Positions 19,202-28,011 of a DNA stretch of 64,000 nt are shown here, piece after piece. The position numbers and the translations under genes were made by a program. Source of the DNA: Sunxiuqinia sp963678245 (GTDB taxonomy: Bacteria > Bacteroidota > Bacteroidia > Bacteroidales > Prolixibacteraceae); contig OZ223307.1 in NCBI GenBank assembly GCA_965140765.1, forward strand, positions 496,001 to 560,000, in the 5' to 3' direction. The first letter of the stretch is position 1. Each line of letters opens with the position of its first letter. Below the pieces are notes generated by a model. The model did no database searches. It was not told the DNA's origin and saw only the letters and a program-made list of their open reading frames with translations.

Positions 19202-20260
19202 CTATTCAATATTTCGATTGGAGATATAACCACGCCATTTTTCAACGACCTCGTTCATGTCATTCGGTAATTCCGAATCGAAGAGCATTTCCTCGCCGGT
19301 TGTTGGATGCACAAACCCAAGTGTTTTAGCATGAAGTGCCTGTCGTGGTAAAATCTTAAAACAGTTATTTACAAATTGCTTGTATTTCGAAAAAGTGGTT
19401 CCTCTTAAAATATGATCGCCACCATAAGTATCATCATTAAAAAGTGGATGACCAATGTATTTCATGTGAACCCGAATCTGATGTGTGCGGCCGGTTTCCA
19501 GCTGACACTGAACCAGATTAACATAGCCTAATTCTTCCAACACCTTATAGTGCGTAACAGCAGTTTTTCCGTACTCCCCATCGGGATATACCGTAAACAC
19601 CTGTCGATTGCTGTGGCTCCGGCCGATATTGCCTTCAACTGTTCCGGTTGGCTCTTTCAGGTTACCCCAAACTAACGCGATATACTGCCTTTTGGTCGTT
19701 TTCTCGAAAAACTGCAAAGACAATTTGGTTTTGGCCGTTTCCGTTTTAGCAATCACCATAAGTCCCGATGTATTTTTATCAATCCGGTGCACCAGTCCCG
19801 GCCTAGGATCAGCACTTTTAAACATCGGTAAATCCTTGTAGTAATATGCCAGTGCATTAACCAAGGTACCGGAATAATTACCATGCCCGGGATGAACCAC
19901 CAAACCCGGTGGCTTATTAATGACGATCAGCTGGTCGTCCTCATAAACAATGTTTAGCGGAATGTCTTCAGGGATAATTTTTAGCTCACGCCGCGGAAAA
20001 TCCATTACAATGGCCACCTCATCACCAGGCTTCACTTTGTAGTTTGATTTTACCGACTGTCCGTTAACCAAAATACTACCTGCATCGGCAGCCGCCTGTA
20101 TGCGACTTCGAGAGGCATTATCAATCCGATTGACTAAATACTTGTCTACGCGCAGCATTTTCTGCCCAAGATCGACCTCCAGCTTATAATGCTCATACAT
20201 GGTGCCTTCTTCGGATTCATTCAACTCATCATCAAAGTCGGTATTTTTTTCTTCAACCAT
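19202..20260 (-). CDS. rluD: RluA-family 23S rRNA pseudouridine synthase (RluD type)
   Basis: 352 residues. N-terminal S4 RNA-binding domain (residues about 30-90, RVDKYLVNRIDNASRSRIQ), then the RluA catalytic domain with VVHPGHGNYSGTLVNAL and the active-site motif GLVHRIDKNTSGLMV (catalytic Asp). TGRTHQIRVHMKYIGHPL follows. Length and S4 domain fit RluD, which modifies helix 69 of 23S rRNA, though assignment to RluD rather than another RluA member is by similarity only. Separated from the upstream PASTA gene by 2 bp, so the two are surely co-transcribed. Confidence 0.9.
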   Translation of the reverse strand: MVEEKNTDFDDELNESEEGTMYEHYKLEVDLGQKMLRVDKYLVNRIDNASRSRIQAAADAGSILVNGQSVKSNYKVKPGDEVAIVMDFPRRELKIIPEDIPLNIVYEDDQLIVINKPPGLVVHPGHGNYSGTLVNALAYYYKDLPMFKSADPRPGLVHRIDKNTSGLMVIAKTETAKTKLSLQFFEKTTKRQYIALVWGNLKEPTGTVEGNIGRSHSNRQVFTVYPDGEYGKTAVTHYKVLEELGYVNLVQCQLETGRTHQIRVHMKYIGHPLFNDDTYGGDHILRGTTFSKYKQFVNNCFKILPRQALHAKTLGFVHPTTGEEMLFDSELPNDMNEVVEKWRGYISNRNIE

Positions 20261-20262
20261 TA

Positions 20263-21069
20263 TTAAAATTCAAGTTCGCTGGCTTCTTCTATTTTCTCTT
20301 CATCAACGGTTAGCCATATATCAATTGATGTCCCCTGTTCTATTTCAGCCCCAGGATCAGGTTCCGGTCGTTGCTGCCATATCCGTGCGGCAATGCTATC
20401 ATCCAGTGTTTCAAAGGTATCATCATAGATCACTGCCCCCACGTTTAAATATGAAGCGGCCAACAACTGATTGGCCTGATCGAGCCTGACCCCCAACAAA
20501 TTTGGTATCTCCGTTTTCTCTCCAAATCGGTTTTGGCCCACTGTTAAATCAATATTAGATCCTTTATTAACCAAAGTTCCCTCGTCAACGGATTCGCCAT
20601 CTTGTTCTTGTCGAAGCACTAAATTGGGAAATTCTGAAGGTACATAATCTACATTCCCAACGTTCAGTCCTATACTCATCATCAAATTTAAAGCCTGCCG
20701 ATACGAGATATCTGTGAGTTTTGGCATCGCGACCTGTTCTGGTTTACTTGCACATATCGTTAGAAAAACGGTGCGTCCCTGCTTCACATCGAAGCCCGCC
20801 ACCGGCACCTGATCAATCACCGTCCCCGGCTGCGCATCGCGAAGATATAAAGAGTCTGTAATCTGATATTCAAGTTCCTTTTCATCCAACACCTTCTTCA
20901 CATCATCAATCTGCATCCCCATTAAATCAGGAACAGCAAACGACTCGCCATGATTGGTGTAAACTCGCAGCACAAACATCGTTACTAACAATAGCATGAC
21001 AGTAATTACTACCGCTAATAAAATGCTAATCCAAAAACTCTTACTTATCAGATATGCCTTGAAACTCAT
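20263..21069 (-). CDS. PASTA-domain membrane protein without a kinase domain
   Basis: 268 residues. A short cytoplasmic N-terminus, one transmembrane helix (residues about 12-35, FWISILLAVVITVMLLLVTM), then three PASTA repeats outside. Repeat 1 starts SFAVPDLMGMQIDDVKKVL, repeat 2 VAMPKLTDISYRQALNLM, and repeat 3 TEIPNLLGVRLDQANQLL. PASTA domains bind peptidoglycan or beta-lactams in Ser/Thr kinases and PBPs; here there is no catalytic domain. The location ahead of rluD and ddl suggests a cell-wall role. The acidic C-terminus EEKIEEASELEF is not part of a domain. Confidence 0.9.
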   Translation of the reverse strand: MSFKAYLISKSFWISILLAVVITVMLLLVTMFVLRVYTNHGESFAVPDLMGMQIDDVKKVLDEKELEYQITDSLYLRDAQPGTVIDQVPVAGFDVKQGRTVFLTICASKPEQVAMPKLTDISYRQALNLMMSIGLNVGNVDYVPSEFPNLVLRQEQDGESVDEGTLVNKGSNIDLTVGQNRFGEKTEIPNLLGVRLDQANQLLAASYLNVGAVIYDDTFETLDDSIAARIWQQRPEPDPGAEIEQGTSIDIWLTVDEEKIEEASELEF

Positions 21070-21267
21070 AGTTTACACATTATAATTTTTACTTTTTTTT
21101 GAACTGATCCGGATCGATCTAAACTAATTTAAATTGCATAAAAGCAGGCTCGCTCCCGCTCCAATCTTCTTAAGAAACAAAAATAGCTTAAATATTAGTA
21201 TGTAAAAATCAGAATAAATATAATTCATCTGTAAACACGAACAGCATATATGCCTTACATCAAGCAC

Positions 21268-21301
21268 AAAACAGGCTGACTCAATTGAGTCAGCCTGTTT
21301 T
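21268..21301 (-). terminator. Terminator after rpsP
   Basis: A perfect palindrome, AAAACAGGCTGACTCAA on the left arm and its complement on the right, with four T after it on the minus strand; symmetric enough to act both ways. It separates rpsP from the PASTA operon. Confidence 0.8.
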
Positions 21302-21341
21302 TATCTTATCTATCTTACTGTCTTAACAACAAGAAGATTGC

Positions 21342-21989
21342 TTATTCAGCTTTCTTTTCTTCTTTATCTGCAGCTGGTTTTTCTTTTGAAGTTTCCTCAG
21401 CAGGAGCTTCTTCCTTTACTGATTCTTCAGCAGGAGCTTCCTCTTTTGTTGATTCTTCTTCAACAACTTCTTCCTCTGCAACTTCCTCAGTTACTTCAGG
21501 AGCATTTGCTGCTTGAGCTTCGGCTGCTAATTCCGCGTTGCGCTTAGCAATTGCTTCTGCACGATCGGCATTCACCTTTGCCTCTGCTTCAAGTTGTTTT
21601 GTTTTGATTGATTCTTCATCTTTCGATAAGCGGTCTATTTTCGCTTGAATCTTAGCTTCTTTATCAGCGGCCCAAGCTTCGAAACGACGATCTGCTTCAG
21701 CCTCATCAAAAGCACCTTTGGCAACTCCACCCATGAGGTGTTTTTTGTACAATACTCCTTTGTAAGATAAAATAGCTCTTACAGTGTCGGTTGGCTGTGC
21801 ACCTTTTGTAAGCCAGTCTAAAGCTTTATCAAAATCGAGATCGATCGTAGCAGGATTTGTGTTTGGATTATAAGCTCCAATCCTTTCAATATAACGACCA
21901 TCTCGTGGTGCCCTGCCATCAGCTACCACAATGTGGTAAAAAGCGTAACGTCTGCGACCTTGTCGCTGCAATCTGATTTTTGCTGGCAT
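21342..21989 (-). CDS. rpsP: 30S ribosomal protein S16 with long acidic C-terminal extension
   Basis: 215 residues. Residues 1-80 are a canonical bS16 (MPAKIRLQRQGRRRYAFYHI, then DGRAPRDGRYIERIGAYNP). The rest is a coiled-coil-like charged segment (about 110-160) and a Glu/Ala/Pro-rich tail with repeats of the type EEAPAEES/KEEAPAEETS. Bacteroidota S16 proteins usually carry an extension, but the repeated acidic tail here is long; a canonical bacterial S16 has about 80-90 residues. Own promoter (TATCTTTG box, 22032-22039) and terminator, so monocistronic. Confidence 0.95.
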   Translation of the reverse strand: MPAKIRLQRQGRRRYAFYHIVVADGRAPRDGRYIERIGAYNPNTNPATIDLDFDKALDWLTKGAQPTDTVRAILSYKGVLYKKHLMGGVAKGAFDEAEADRRFEAWAADKEAKIQAKIDRLSKDEESIKTKQLEAEAKVNADRAEAIAKRNAELAAEAQAANAPEVTEEVAEEEVVEEESTKEEAPAEESVKEEAPAEETSKEKPAADKEEKKAE

Positions 21990-22031
21990 TTGAATTTAAT
22001 TTAAATTGATAAACATTTTTTAAATGTGGCG

Positions 22032-22039
22032 CAAAGATA
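22032..22039 (-). promoter_or_regulatory. -7 box of the rpsP promoter
   Basis: The minus strand reads TATCTTTG, a full TAnnTTTG match, 43 bp before the rpsP start. A TTTT about 18 bp further upstream is a weak -33. Confidence 0.5.
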
Positions 22040-22175
22040 ATCTTTTATTTCTGAAATAAAACCATATCATATGAGTTTTAGTATTGAAGAAGAAAAATGG
22101 AAGCTGCCCGCAACCTTTTTATCATTAATTCATCTAGTTTTAACAATTGAAAAAATACTAAAAGATATTCGAACC

Positions 22176-22892
22176 ATGAAAAAAATTATTCTCTACATTA
22201 TTCCAGTATTAGCTGTCGCACTTGTTTCTTGCGAACCGGAAGAGATTCCATTCAGGTCTCAAGCTGATGCGTTCATGATTACCAAGACAATTGAAAACAA
22301 TAATCAAATTGACACGTTATATGGTTTTGCACTGCATGTCTTTGCCAATAAACCAATGACCGATGTTAGCGTAAGCCCCGAAAATGCAACAGATATAGCC
22401 TACTCACTGGTGGCTGTCGAAGAAAATCCGTACAACTACTACTACCAAACGGAAGACAATAACTTCAGCCAACAACTACCGAACATCGGGAAGTACGACT
22501 TCAATATCCTTGCAGAAACAGGCGAATCTGAATCAAAGAGTGACAATCTGTTAGAGGATTTCATTTATCCAACCGATACGATAAACTACGAATATGACAC
22601 AGAAAAGAAACAACATGTGTTAAGTTGGAATAAAATTGATGATGCCAGCTATATCATAATCCAACTGTATAATACTGATGATGAATTGGTCTTCAACAGC
22701 CCCAATTCAATCGATGGAAAGAAAACCAGCTACACGCTCTCAACCTCCTCAGGCTGGCTAGGTAGCAGGACTCCTGAAACTGGAGAGAAATTTATTCTGG
22801 AGCTCGATGCATATTCCTTCGAACCAGGACAGGAGGGCGTAAACTTACAAGCCAAATCGATCAGCAAAGACACAATTGTTTGGACAGAATAA
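22176..22892 (+). CDS. Lipoprotein of unknown function
   Basis: 238 residues from the ATG at 22176. The upstream in-frame codons from 22071 are unlikely, because a lipoprotein signal starts here: MKKIILYIIPVLAVALVSC with the lipobox Cys at position 19. The mature protein is acidic and rich in Asp, Glu and Tyr. After TDTINYEYDTEKKQHVLSWN it has a pattern like a fibronectin-III-type beta sandwich (HVLSWNKIDDASYIIIQLYN). I recognise no enzyme. Flanked by rpsP (divergent) and prfB, with its own terminator. Confidence 0.75.
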   Translation: MKKIILYIIPVLAVALVSCEPEEIPFRSQADAFMITKTIENNNQIDTLYGFALHVFANKPMTDVSVSPENATDIAYSLVAVEENPYNYYYQTEDNNFSQQLPNIGKYDFNILAETGESESKSDNLLEDFIYPTDTINYEYDTEKKQHVLSWNKIDDASYIIIQLYNTDDELVFNSPNSIDGKKTSYTLSTSSGWLGSRTPETGEKFILELDAYSFEPGQEGVNLQAKSISKDTIVWTE

Positions 22893-22911
22893 TCCTTAAC
22901 CTATCTCTACG

Positions 22912-22947
22912 AAACGGACAGTCTTCATTTTGGCAACTGTCCGTTTT
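22912..22947 (+). terminator. Terminator after the lipoprotein gene
   Basis: AAACGGACAGT / ACTGTCCGTTT perfect 11-bp stem with a 13-nt loop and a short T run. Confidence 0.8.
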
Positions 22948-22950
22948 GTT

Positions 22951-22982
22951 GTTGATTAATCTCGAGTGTTTTTCTATTTTTG
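22951..22982 (+). promoter_or_regulatory. prfB promoter
   Basis: TTG at 22952-22954, 20 bp, then TATTTTTG (TAnnTTTG) at 22975-22982. The ATG of prfB is at 23005, giving a leader of about 15 nt. Confidence 0.65.
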
Positions 22983-23004
22983 TGTTCAACTAAAAACAAA
23001 AGAC

Positions 23005-24097
23005 ATGATTCAGAATGAGCAGCTCAAAGAGCTTGCAGAGCGCCGGGATGCGCTGAGGAGGCATCTTTGACTACGATGCAAAAATAATTCAACTCAAAGA
23101 AGAAGAACTTAAGACTCAGGATCCAGACTTCTGGACCAACCCCAAAGAAGCTGAGCAACAGATGAAAACCATCCGATCCATTAAAGCATGGACTGATGGT
23201 TATGAAAAGATCCTCCAGGCACTAGAGGATTTGCAGGTGATATACGAATTTTTCGAAGCCGAAGAAGCCAGCGAAGAAGAAACAGATGCTCAATACAACA
23301 AAACACTGACCTACATTGAAGAGTTGGAAACGCGAAACATGCTCCGTAAAGAAGAAGATCGACTTGGTGCCATTCTTCGAATAAATGCCGGTGCAGGCGG
23401 AACCGAAAGCAACGACTGGGCCGAGATGCTGATGCGCATGTATATGCGCTGGGGCGAAAAAGAAGGCTACAAAGTTAAAGTAGCAGAATATAATACTGGC
23501 GATGAAGTTGGTGTGAAAAGCTGTACCATCGAGTTTGAAGGGGATTTTGCTTATGGCTACCTGAAAAGTGAAAATGGCGTTCACCGGTTGGTTCGGCTAT
23601 CACCGTTCAATGCTCAAAACAAACGAATGACTTCGTTCACTTCAGTTTTCGTGGCTCCTTTGGTTGATGATTCGATCGAAATTGAGATCAATCCATCTGA
23701 TATTACCTGGGACACCTTTCGATCGGGAGGTGCCGGCGGACAAAATGTGAATAAAGTTGAAACCGGAGTTCGGTTGCGACATGCTCCTACTGGTATCATC
23801 ATTGAAAACACCGAAAGTAGATCCCAATTAGGCAACAAGGAAAACGCGATGCGTCTGCTAAAATCGCAGCTCTATGAACTGGAACTGCGAAAATTACGAG
23901 AAGCAGAAATGCAAATCGAATCGCAAAAGAAAAAGATTGAATGGGGCTCTCAAATTCGCTCCTACGTTTTGCAACCCTATAAAATGGTCAAGGACGTGCG
24001 AACAAACTACGAAACCGGCAATGTGCAAGCCGTTTTAGATGGTGAAATCGATGGCTTTATGAAAGCCTACTTAATGGAATTCAGTGATAAACAATAA
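23005..24097 (+). CDS. prfB: Peptide chain release factor 2, with programmed +1 frameshift
   Basis: The gene starts at ATG 23005 and reads 21 codons to an in-frame TGA at 23068-23070. Skipping T23068 joins it to the main frame (23069 to 24097), giving 363 residues, the normal RF2 length. The recoding site is classical: AGGAGG at 23056-23061, then CAT CTT TGA C. RF2 recognises UGA, so low RF2 promotes frameshifting and its own synthesis. Visible in the protein: the stop-codon recognition tripeptide SPF in VRLSPFNAQNKRM, and the hydrolysis motif GGAGGQNVNKVE. Translated without the shift, the gene would appear to begin at 23162. Confidence 0.95.
23056..23071 (+). other. prfB frameshift signal
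   Basis: Internal Shine-Dalgarno-like AGGAGG, three-base spacer CAT, slippery CTT and the UGA stop followed by C. Same geometry as in E. coli prfB. Confidence 0.95.
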
Positions 24098-24695
24098 ATA
24101 TATTCGCATTGTCAGGCCAGATGATTCGAAACAAATACTGGAAATTTACAAGCCATTTATTCTGAACTCGGCGGCTACCTTTGAGGAAGAAGTTCCGAGT
24201 CTGGAACATTTCAAAAACCGAATAACCACCACCCTGAAAGAGTGTCCCTATCTGGTTTGCGAAATCGATGGAGAGATAGCCGGTTACGCTTATACTTCAG
24301 CCTATCGACGTCGGGCTGCCTATCGTTGGGATCGGGAAGTATCAGTTTATGTGCACCCCAATTTCCGAAGACAAAACATTGCCAAAGCACTTTATGGAGC
24401 ACTCATTCCCATACTCAGCTTGCAAGGCTTTGTTAAGCTTTTTGGCGTCATCACCTTGCCCAACCAAGGAAGCATTGCCTTGCACGAATCCATGGGATTT
24501 CAGAAAATGACCGAGTACCGCGATGTTGGCTATAAAATGAATCAGTGGCACCATGTTGGATGGTGGGAGCTCACAATCTCTGAGAATTTGCAGAATCCTC
24601 CTAGCGAAATTATCCCGTTTTCAATGTTAAAATTAAATAACAAAGTAGCTGAACTGATGGAAAACGCCCGAACTTTGTTATTTTTAAAGGGATAA
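24084..24695 (+). CDS. GNAT acetyltransferase of the phosphinothricin acetyltransferase type
   Basis: 203 residues starting with GTG inside the last 14 bases of prfB, which implies translational coupling. One GNAT domain: IRIVRPDDSKQILEIYKPF at the N-terminus, YAYTSAYRRRAAYRWDREVS, then the acetyl-CoA loop VYVHPNFRRQNIAKALYGAL. HESMGFQKMTEYRDVGYK closes it. This pattern belongs to the Pat/Bar/YncA group, which acetylates phosphinothricin, methionine sulfoximine or methionine sulfone. The natural substrate here is unknown. The C-terminal 40 residues beyond the domain are not conserved. Confidence 0.85.
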   Translation: MINNKYIRIVRPDDSKQILEIYKPFILNSAATFEEEVPSLEHFKNRITTTLKECPYLVCEIDGEIAGYAYTSAYRRRAAYRWDREVSVYVHPNFRRQNIAKALYGALIPILSLQGFVKLFGVITLPNQGSIALHESMGFQKMTEYRDVGYKMNQWHHVGWWELTISENLQNPPSEIIPFSMLKLNNKVAELMENARTLLFLKG

Positions 24696-24756
24696 ATTTA
24701 AAAGCTTTAAACATTTTAAATGTTTTGGGGCTTCTACTTATTAGAACTTATTGAAC

Positions 24757-27153
24757 ATGAAAAATATCGAACCATTCATAAATCGCGAAATTAGCTGGCT
24801 TTCTTTTAATGCGCGAGTCTTACAGGAAGCCGAAGATCCCTCAGTGCCTTTATTTGAACGAATTCGCTTTGTCGGAATTTTTTCCAACAACCTTGACGAA
24901 TTTTTCCGGGTCCGTGTAGCATCTGTAAGACGAATGGTTGATTTTGGAAATGATGAATCTTTAATTGGAAACATTAAGCCCGATGAGCTCCATGAAAAAA
25001 TTATGGAAACGGTGGTCGGACATCAAAAACGATCTCAAGAGGTATTTCGTAAAATCATCAAGGAATTGAATCAAGAAAACATTTTCATGATTGATGAAAC
25101 AGATCTAGAGCCGGAACAAATCGTTTTCATCAAAAACTTCTTCAAGGAAAAACTGCTTCCTAACTTAATTCCGATCATGTTGAGCAAAGAAAGTAAATTT
25201 CCATACTTGCGCGATCGTTCTGTTTACCTGGCCATAAAACTGTCGATGAAAGAACGACCCGAGAAATTTGCTTATGCGCTGGTACGCGTACCTGATCTTT
25301 CCATGTCTCGGTTTGTAGTTTTGCCTGAAAAGGACGGGAAGAAATTTGTTATGCTATTGGACGACGTCATTCGATACAGCATGCCCGACATTTTCCCTCT
25401 TTTCAACTACAACCACTTTGAAGCCTACACCATAAAAGTAACCCGTGATGCGGAGCTCGATATTGATGATGACATCTCCAAAAGCTTTGTTGAGAAAATG
25501 GAGGCAGGCTTGAAAAAGAGAAAAGTAGGAACACCAGTGCGCTTACTTTACGATAAAGAAATACCCGATGATTTACTCAGTTTCATCAACAAAAAGATGA
25601 AATTGGATCCCGACAACCAGATACCGGGTGGGAAATACCATAATCACAAAGATTTCATGAACTTCCCTGAAATCGGACAAGCTGATCATTATTATAAAAA
25701 GCTCACTCCGATTCGGCACAAGGAATTGAAACAGCATGAAAGCATTCTAAAGAAACTACGCAAAAAGGATATCATGCTTCATTATCCCTATCAAAGTTTC
25801 AGCCACTTTTTAGATTTGCTTCGCGAAGCAGCAATCGACCCAAAGGTTAAAGAAATAGGAATCACAATTTACCGGGTAGCCGGTAATTCCAGGGTCGTCA
25901 ATGCACTGCTCAATGCAATCAGGAATGGCAAAAAAGTAACGGTGGTCATTGAATTGCAAGCTCGTTTCGACGAGGAAGCCAATATTTTTTGGTCTAATAA
26001 GCTTCAGGATGAAGGAGCTCATGTTGTGAATGGTGTGCCCGGACTAAAAGTACACAGTAAGTTAGCCTGGATCAAACGCAAAGAAAAAAATGGTTACCGC
26101 AATTATGCCTATGTTGGAACAGGAAATTTCCACGAAGGAACTGCCAAAGTTTATGGCGACGACGGACTACTGACGGCAGATCCTCGAATTGCCGACGAAG
26201 TAGCACAACTATTTAGTTTTTTCAAACACAACTACCGAATCAGCAAATACAATCACCTCGTTATTAGTCCGTTTGCCATGCGCAACTTTTTCGTGGATAT
26301 GATTGATAATGAAATTGCCATAACTAAATCAGGCAAGCGCGGTTTCATGGTTTTGAAAATGAATAGCCTGATAGACCCGAACATGATGAATAAGCTATAC
26401 GATGCCGCTAAAGCAGGTGTAAAAATCAGATTAATTGTTCGCGGTATCTTTGGTTTGAAAACTGAACTGGAAGGAGTCAGTGAAAATATCGAGGCAATTA
26501 GCATCGTGGATAAATACCTGGAGCATTCTCGAATTTTCCTGTTCGGAAACGGCGGCGACGAGAAAATATTTATCTCTTCGGCCGACTGGATGCCACGTAA
26601 CCTCAACCGGCGGATCGAAGTAGCTTGTCCAATTTATAATGAGGACCTTAAAAATGAGCTGCGTGAAATGTTAAAAATACAATTGCGCGACAACACCAAA
26701 TCACGGATTCTCGACAACGAGCTTTCAAACAACTACAGCAGGCAGCACATGGAAGGACGTATCAGGGCTCAGGAAGATTATTATCAATACATCAAGGAAA
26801 AACATTTAGTTGCTATGAAAATTTATCACAACCCCCGCTGTTCAAAGAGTCGTGCCGGCTTAAAATATCTGGAAGAGAATGGCTACAAAGCAGACATAAA
26901 AACCTATATGAAAGATGGAATCACCCCTGACGAAATTCGAAAAATAACTCAAAAGTCAGGGATGGCTCCAATCGACTTGGTTCGTAAACATGAAGAGCTT
27001 TACAAAACGAAGTACAAAGACAAAGAAATCAGTGATGAGGAATGGATAACGATACTATCGGAAAACCCTCGCCTATTGCAACGCCCAATCGTTATAAACG
27101 GCAAAAAAGCTATCTTGGCACAGCCTCCAGAGCAAATCGAGCGAATCCGATAG
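24757..27153 (+). CDS. ppk1: Polyphosphate kinase 1 fused to an ArsC-like reductase domain
   Basis: 798 residues from the ATG at 24757. Residues 1 to about 683 form a complete PPK1: N domain (INREISWLSFNARVLQEA), head domain, and two phospholipase-D-like catalytic domains. The phosphohistidine site is in GLKVHSKLAWIKRKE and the second conserved His in KYLEHSRIFLFGNGG. From residue 687 (M encoded at 26815) a full 112-residue ArsC/Spx-type domain follows with no stop: IYHNPRCSKSRAGLKYLEENG (CX3R active-site type), then RPIVINGKKAILAQPPE. PPK1 makes polyphosphate from ATP; ArsC-type proteins reduce arsenate or act as thiol-linked regulators. An out-of-frame TAG at 26807-26809, just before the ArsC ATG, looks like the lost PPK stop. 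Confidence 0.93.
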   Translation: MKNIEPFINREISWLSFNARVLQEAEDPSVPLFERIRFVGIFSNNLDEFFRVRVASVRRMVDFGNDESLIGNIKPDELHEKIMETVVGHQKRSQEVFRKIIKELNQENIFMIDETDLEPEQIVFIKNFFKEKLLPNLIPIMLSKESKFPYLRDRSVYLAIKLSMKERPEKFAYALVRVPDLSMSRFVVLPEKDGKKFVMLLDDVIRYSMPDIFPLFNYNHFEAYTIKVTRDAELDIDDDISKSFVEKMEAGLKKRKVGTPVRLLYDKEIPDDLLSFINKKMKLDPDNQIPGGKYHNHKDFMNFPEIGQADHYYKKLTPIRHKELKQHESILKKLRKKDIMLHYPYQSFSHFLDLLREAAIDPKVKEIGITIYRVAGNSRVVNALLNAIRNGKKVTVVIELQARFDEEANIFWSNKLQDEGAHVVNGVPGLKVHSKLAWIKRKEKNGYRNYAYVGTGNFHEGTAKVYGDDGLLTADPRIADEVAQLFSFFKHNYRISKYNHLVISPFAMRNFFVDMIDNEIAITKSGKRGFMVLKMNSLIDPNMMNKLYDAAKAGVKIRLIVRGIFGLKTELEGVSENIEAISIVDKYLEHSRIFLFGNGGDEKIFISSADWMPRNLNRRIEVACPIYNEDLKNELREMLKIQLRDNTKSRILDNELSNNYSRQHMEGRIRAQEDYYQYIKEKHLVAMKIYHNPRCSKSRAGLKYLEENGYKADIKTYMKDGITPDEIRKITQKSGMAPIDLVRKHEELYKTKYKDKEISDEEWITILSENPRLLQRPIVINGKKAILAQPPEQIERIR

Positions 27154-27157
27154 GCTC

Positions 27158-27946
27158 TTAACCAACTTTTGATTGGAGCGACTGAATTTCTTTCTCTAGC
27201 TTTGCTTTACTTTTCAAGGCTTTTGAAAATGCCAGCGCGTCTTTTATTGCCTGTTTATCATACGTTTCAAGTATGATGTAATAATAGCGGGTTCCAAGGA
27301 AAACAGCCTTCAAATTTCGATCGGCATGTTGGGCTATAAACTCAATAACGCCATTATCGGCACCATTACGATAGCTTACTTTCTCCCATTTGGTATCTAA
27401 GAAATCGCTATGATGGTTCAACACATTGTCCAACGGAACAGTATCGGTTTTTGCTTGAATGTCGTTGTCGTAAACACGCAACGCAATATGGTTTAACCAC
27501 TTTTCGCCATAATAGTTGCTCGAGATGTATAAATCACCACGCTCGTCTAAGTGAATCTGAATAAAGGATTTATCCCACCGACCTTTAAATTGTTGGCGTT
27601 TGTGAATGTATTGTGTATAGCGATCAAATTCTGTTTTTTCGGTAACAAACTTACCCTCTAATTTTTCAAGTTTAACGTTCAGCGAGTCCATTTTATCTTG
27701 TGCCCGATAAAGCAAGTCGGCATAAATTTTCTTCTCAAACTGACTCGCATCAACAACTGCCTGAATGGCCCCCTTGTAAAACTGCTGAATCGTATCCAGC
27801 TGCATCAAAGCATCTGTAGTATCGCCTGACTCATACAAACTTTGGGCAAGTTGCAATTTTTCGGCAGCTAATTCTTTCTCCGATTTTCCGCAGGAAAACA
27901 ACAGACTGGAAAGCAAAATGACAAAAAAAACTCGGTTTCTGATCAT
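27158..27946 (-). CDS. Lipoprotein with helical N-terminal region, function unknown
   Basis: 262 residues from the ATG at 27946. Lipoprotein signal with Cys 19 (VILLSSLLFSCGKSEKEL). Residues about 20-130 are helical, with a TPR-like pair (KLQLAQSLYESGDTTDALMQL) and a coiled-coil stretch (MDSLNVKLEKLEGKFVTEK). The C-terminal half is beta-rich (FIQIHLDERGDLYISSNYYG), ending in another coiled coil (KSKAKLEKEIQSLQSKVG). Convergent with the PPK1-ArsC gene with only 4 bp between stops, so no terminator fits between them. No family recognised. Confidence 0.75.
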   Translation of the reverse strand: MIRNRVFFVILLSSLLFSCGKSEKELAAEKLQLAQSLYESGDTTDALMQLDTIQQFYKGAIQAVVDASQFEKKIYADLLYRAQDKMDSLNVKLEKLEGKFVTEKTEFDRYTQYIHKRQQFKGRWDKSFIQIHLDERGDLYISSNYYGEKWLNHIALRVYDNDIQAKTDTVPLDNVLNHHSDFLDTKWEKVSYRNGADNGVIEFIAQHADRNLKAVFLGTRYYYIILETYDKQAIKDALAFSKALKSKAKLEKEIQSLQSKVG

Positions 27947-28011
27947 GGACAAATGCGTTAAAATAATTTCCTTCGTAAATTCAACATCAAAGAAAATTAA
28001 TAATTATTAGG

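Noticed and set aside
24084..24097. Overlap of prfB and the GNAT gene as an annotation error
   Set aside because: Both frames have strong family sequence up to the overlap; a short 14-bp overlap with GTG start is normal coupling.
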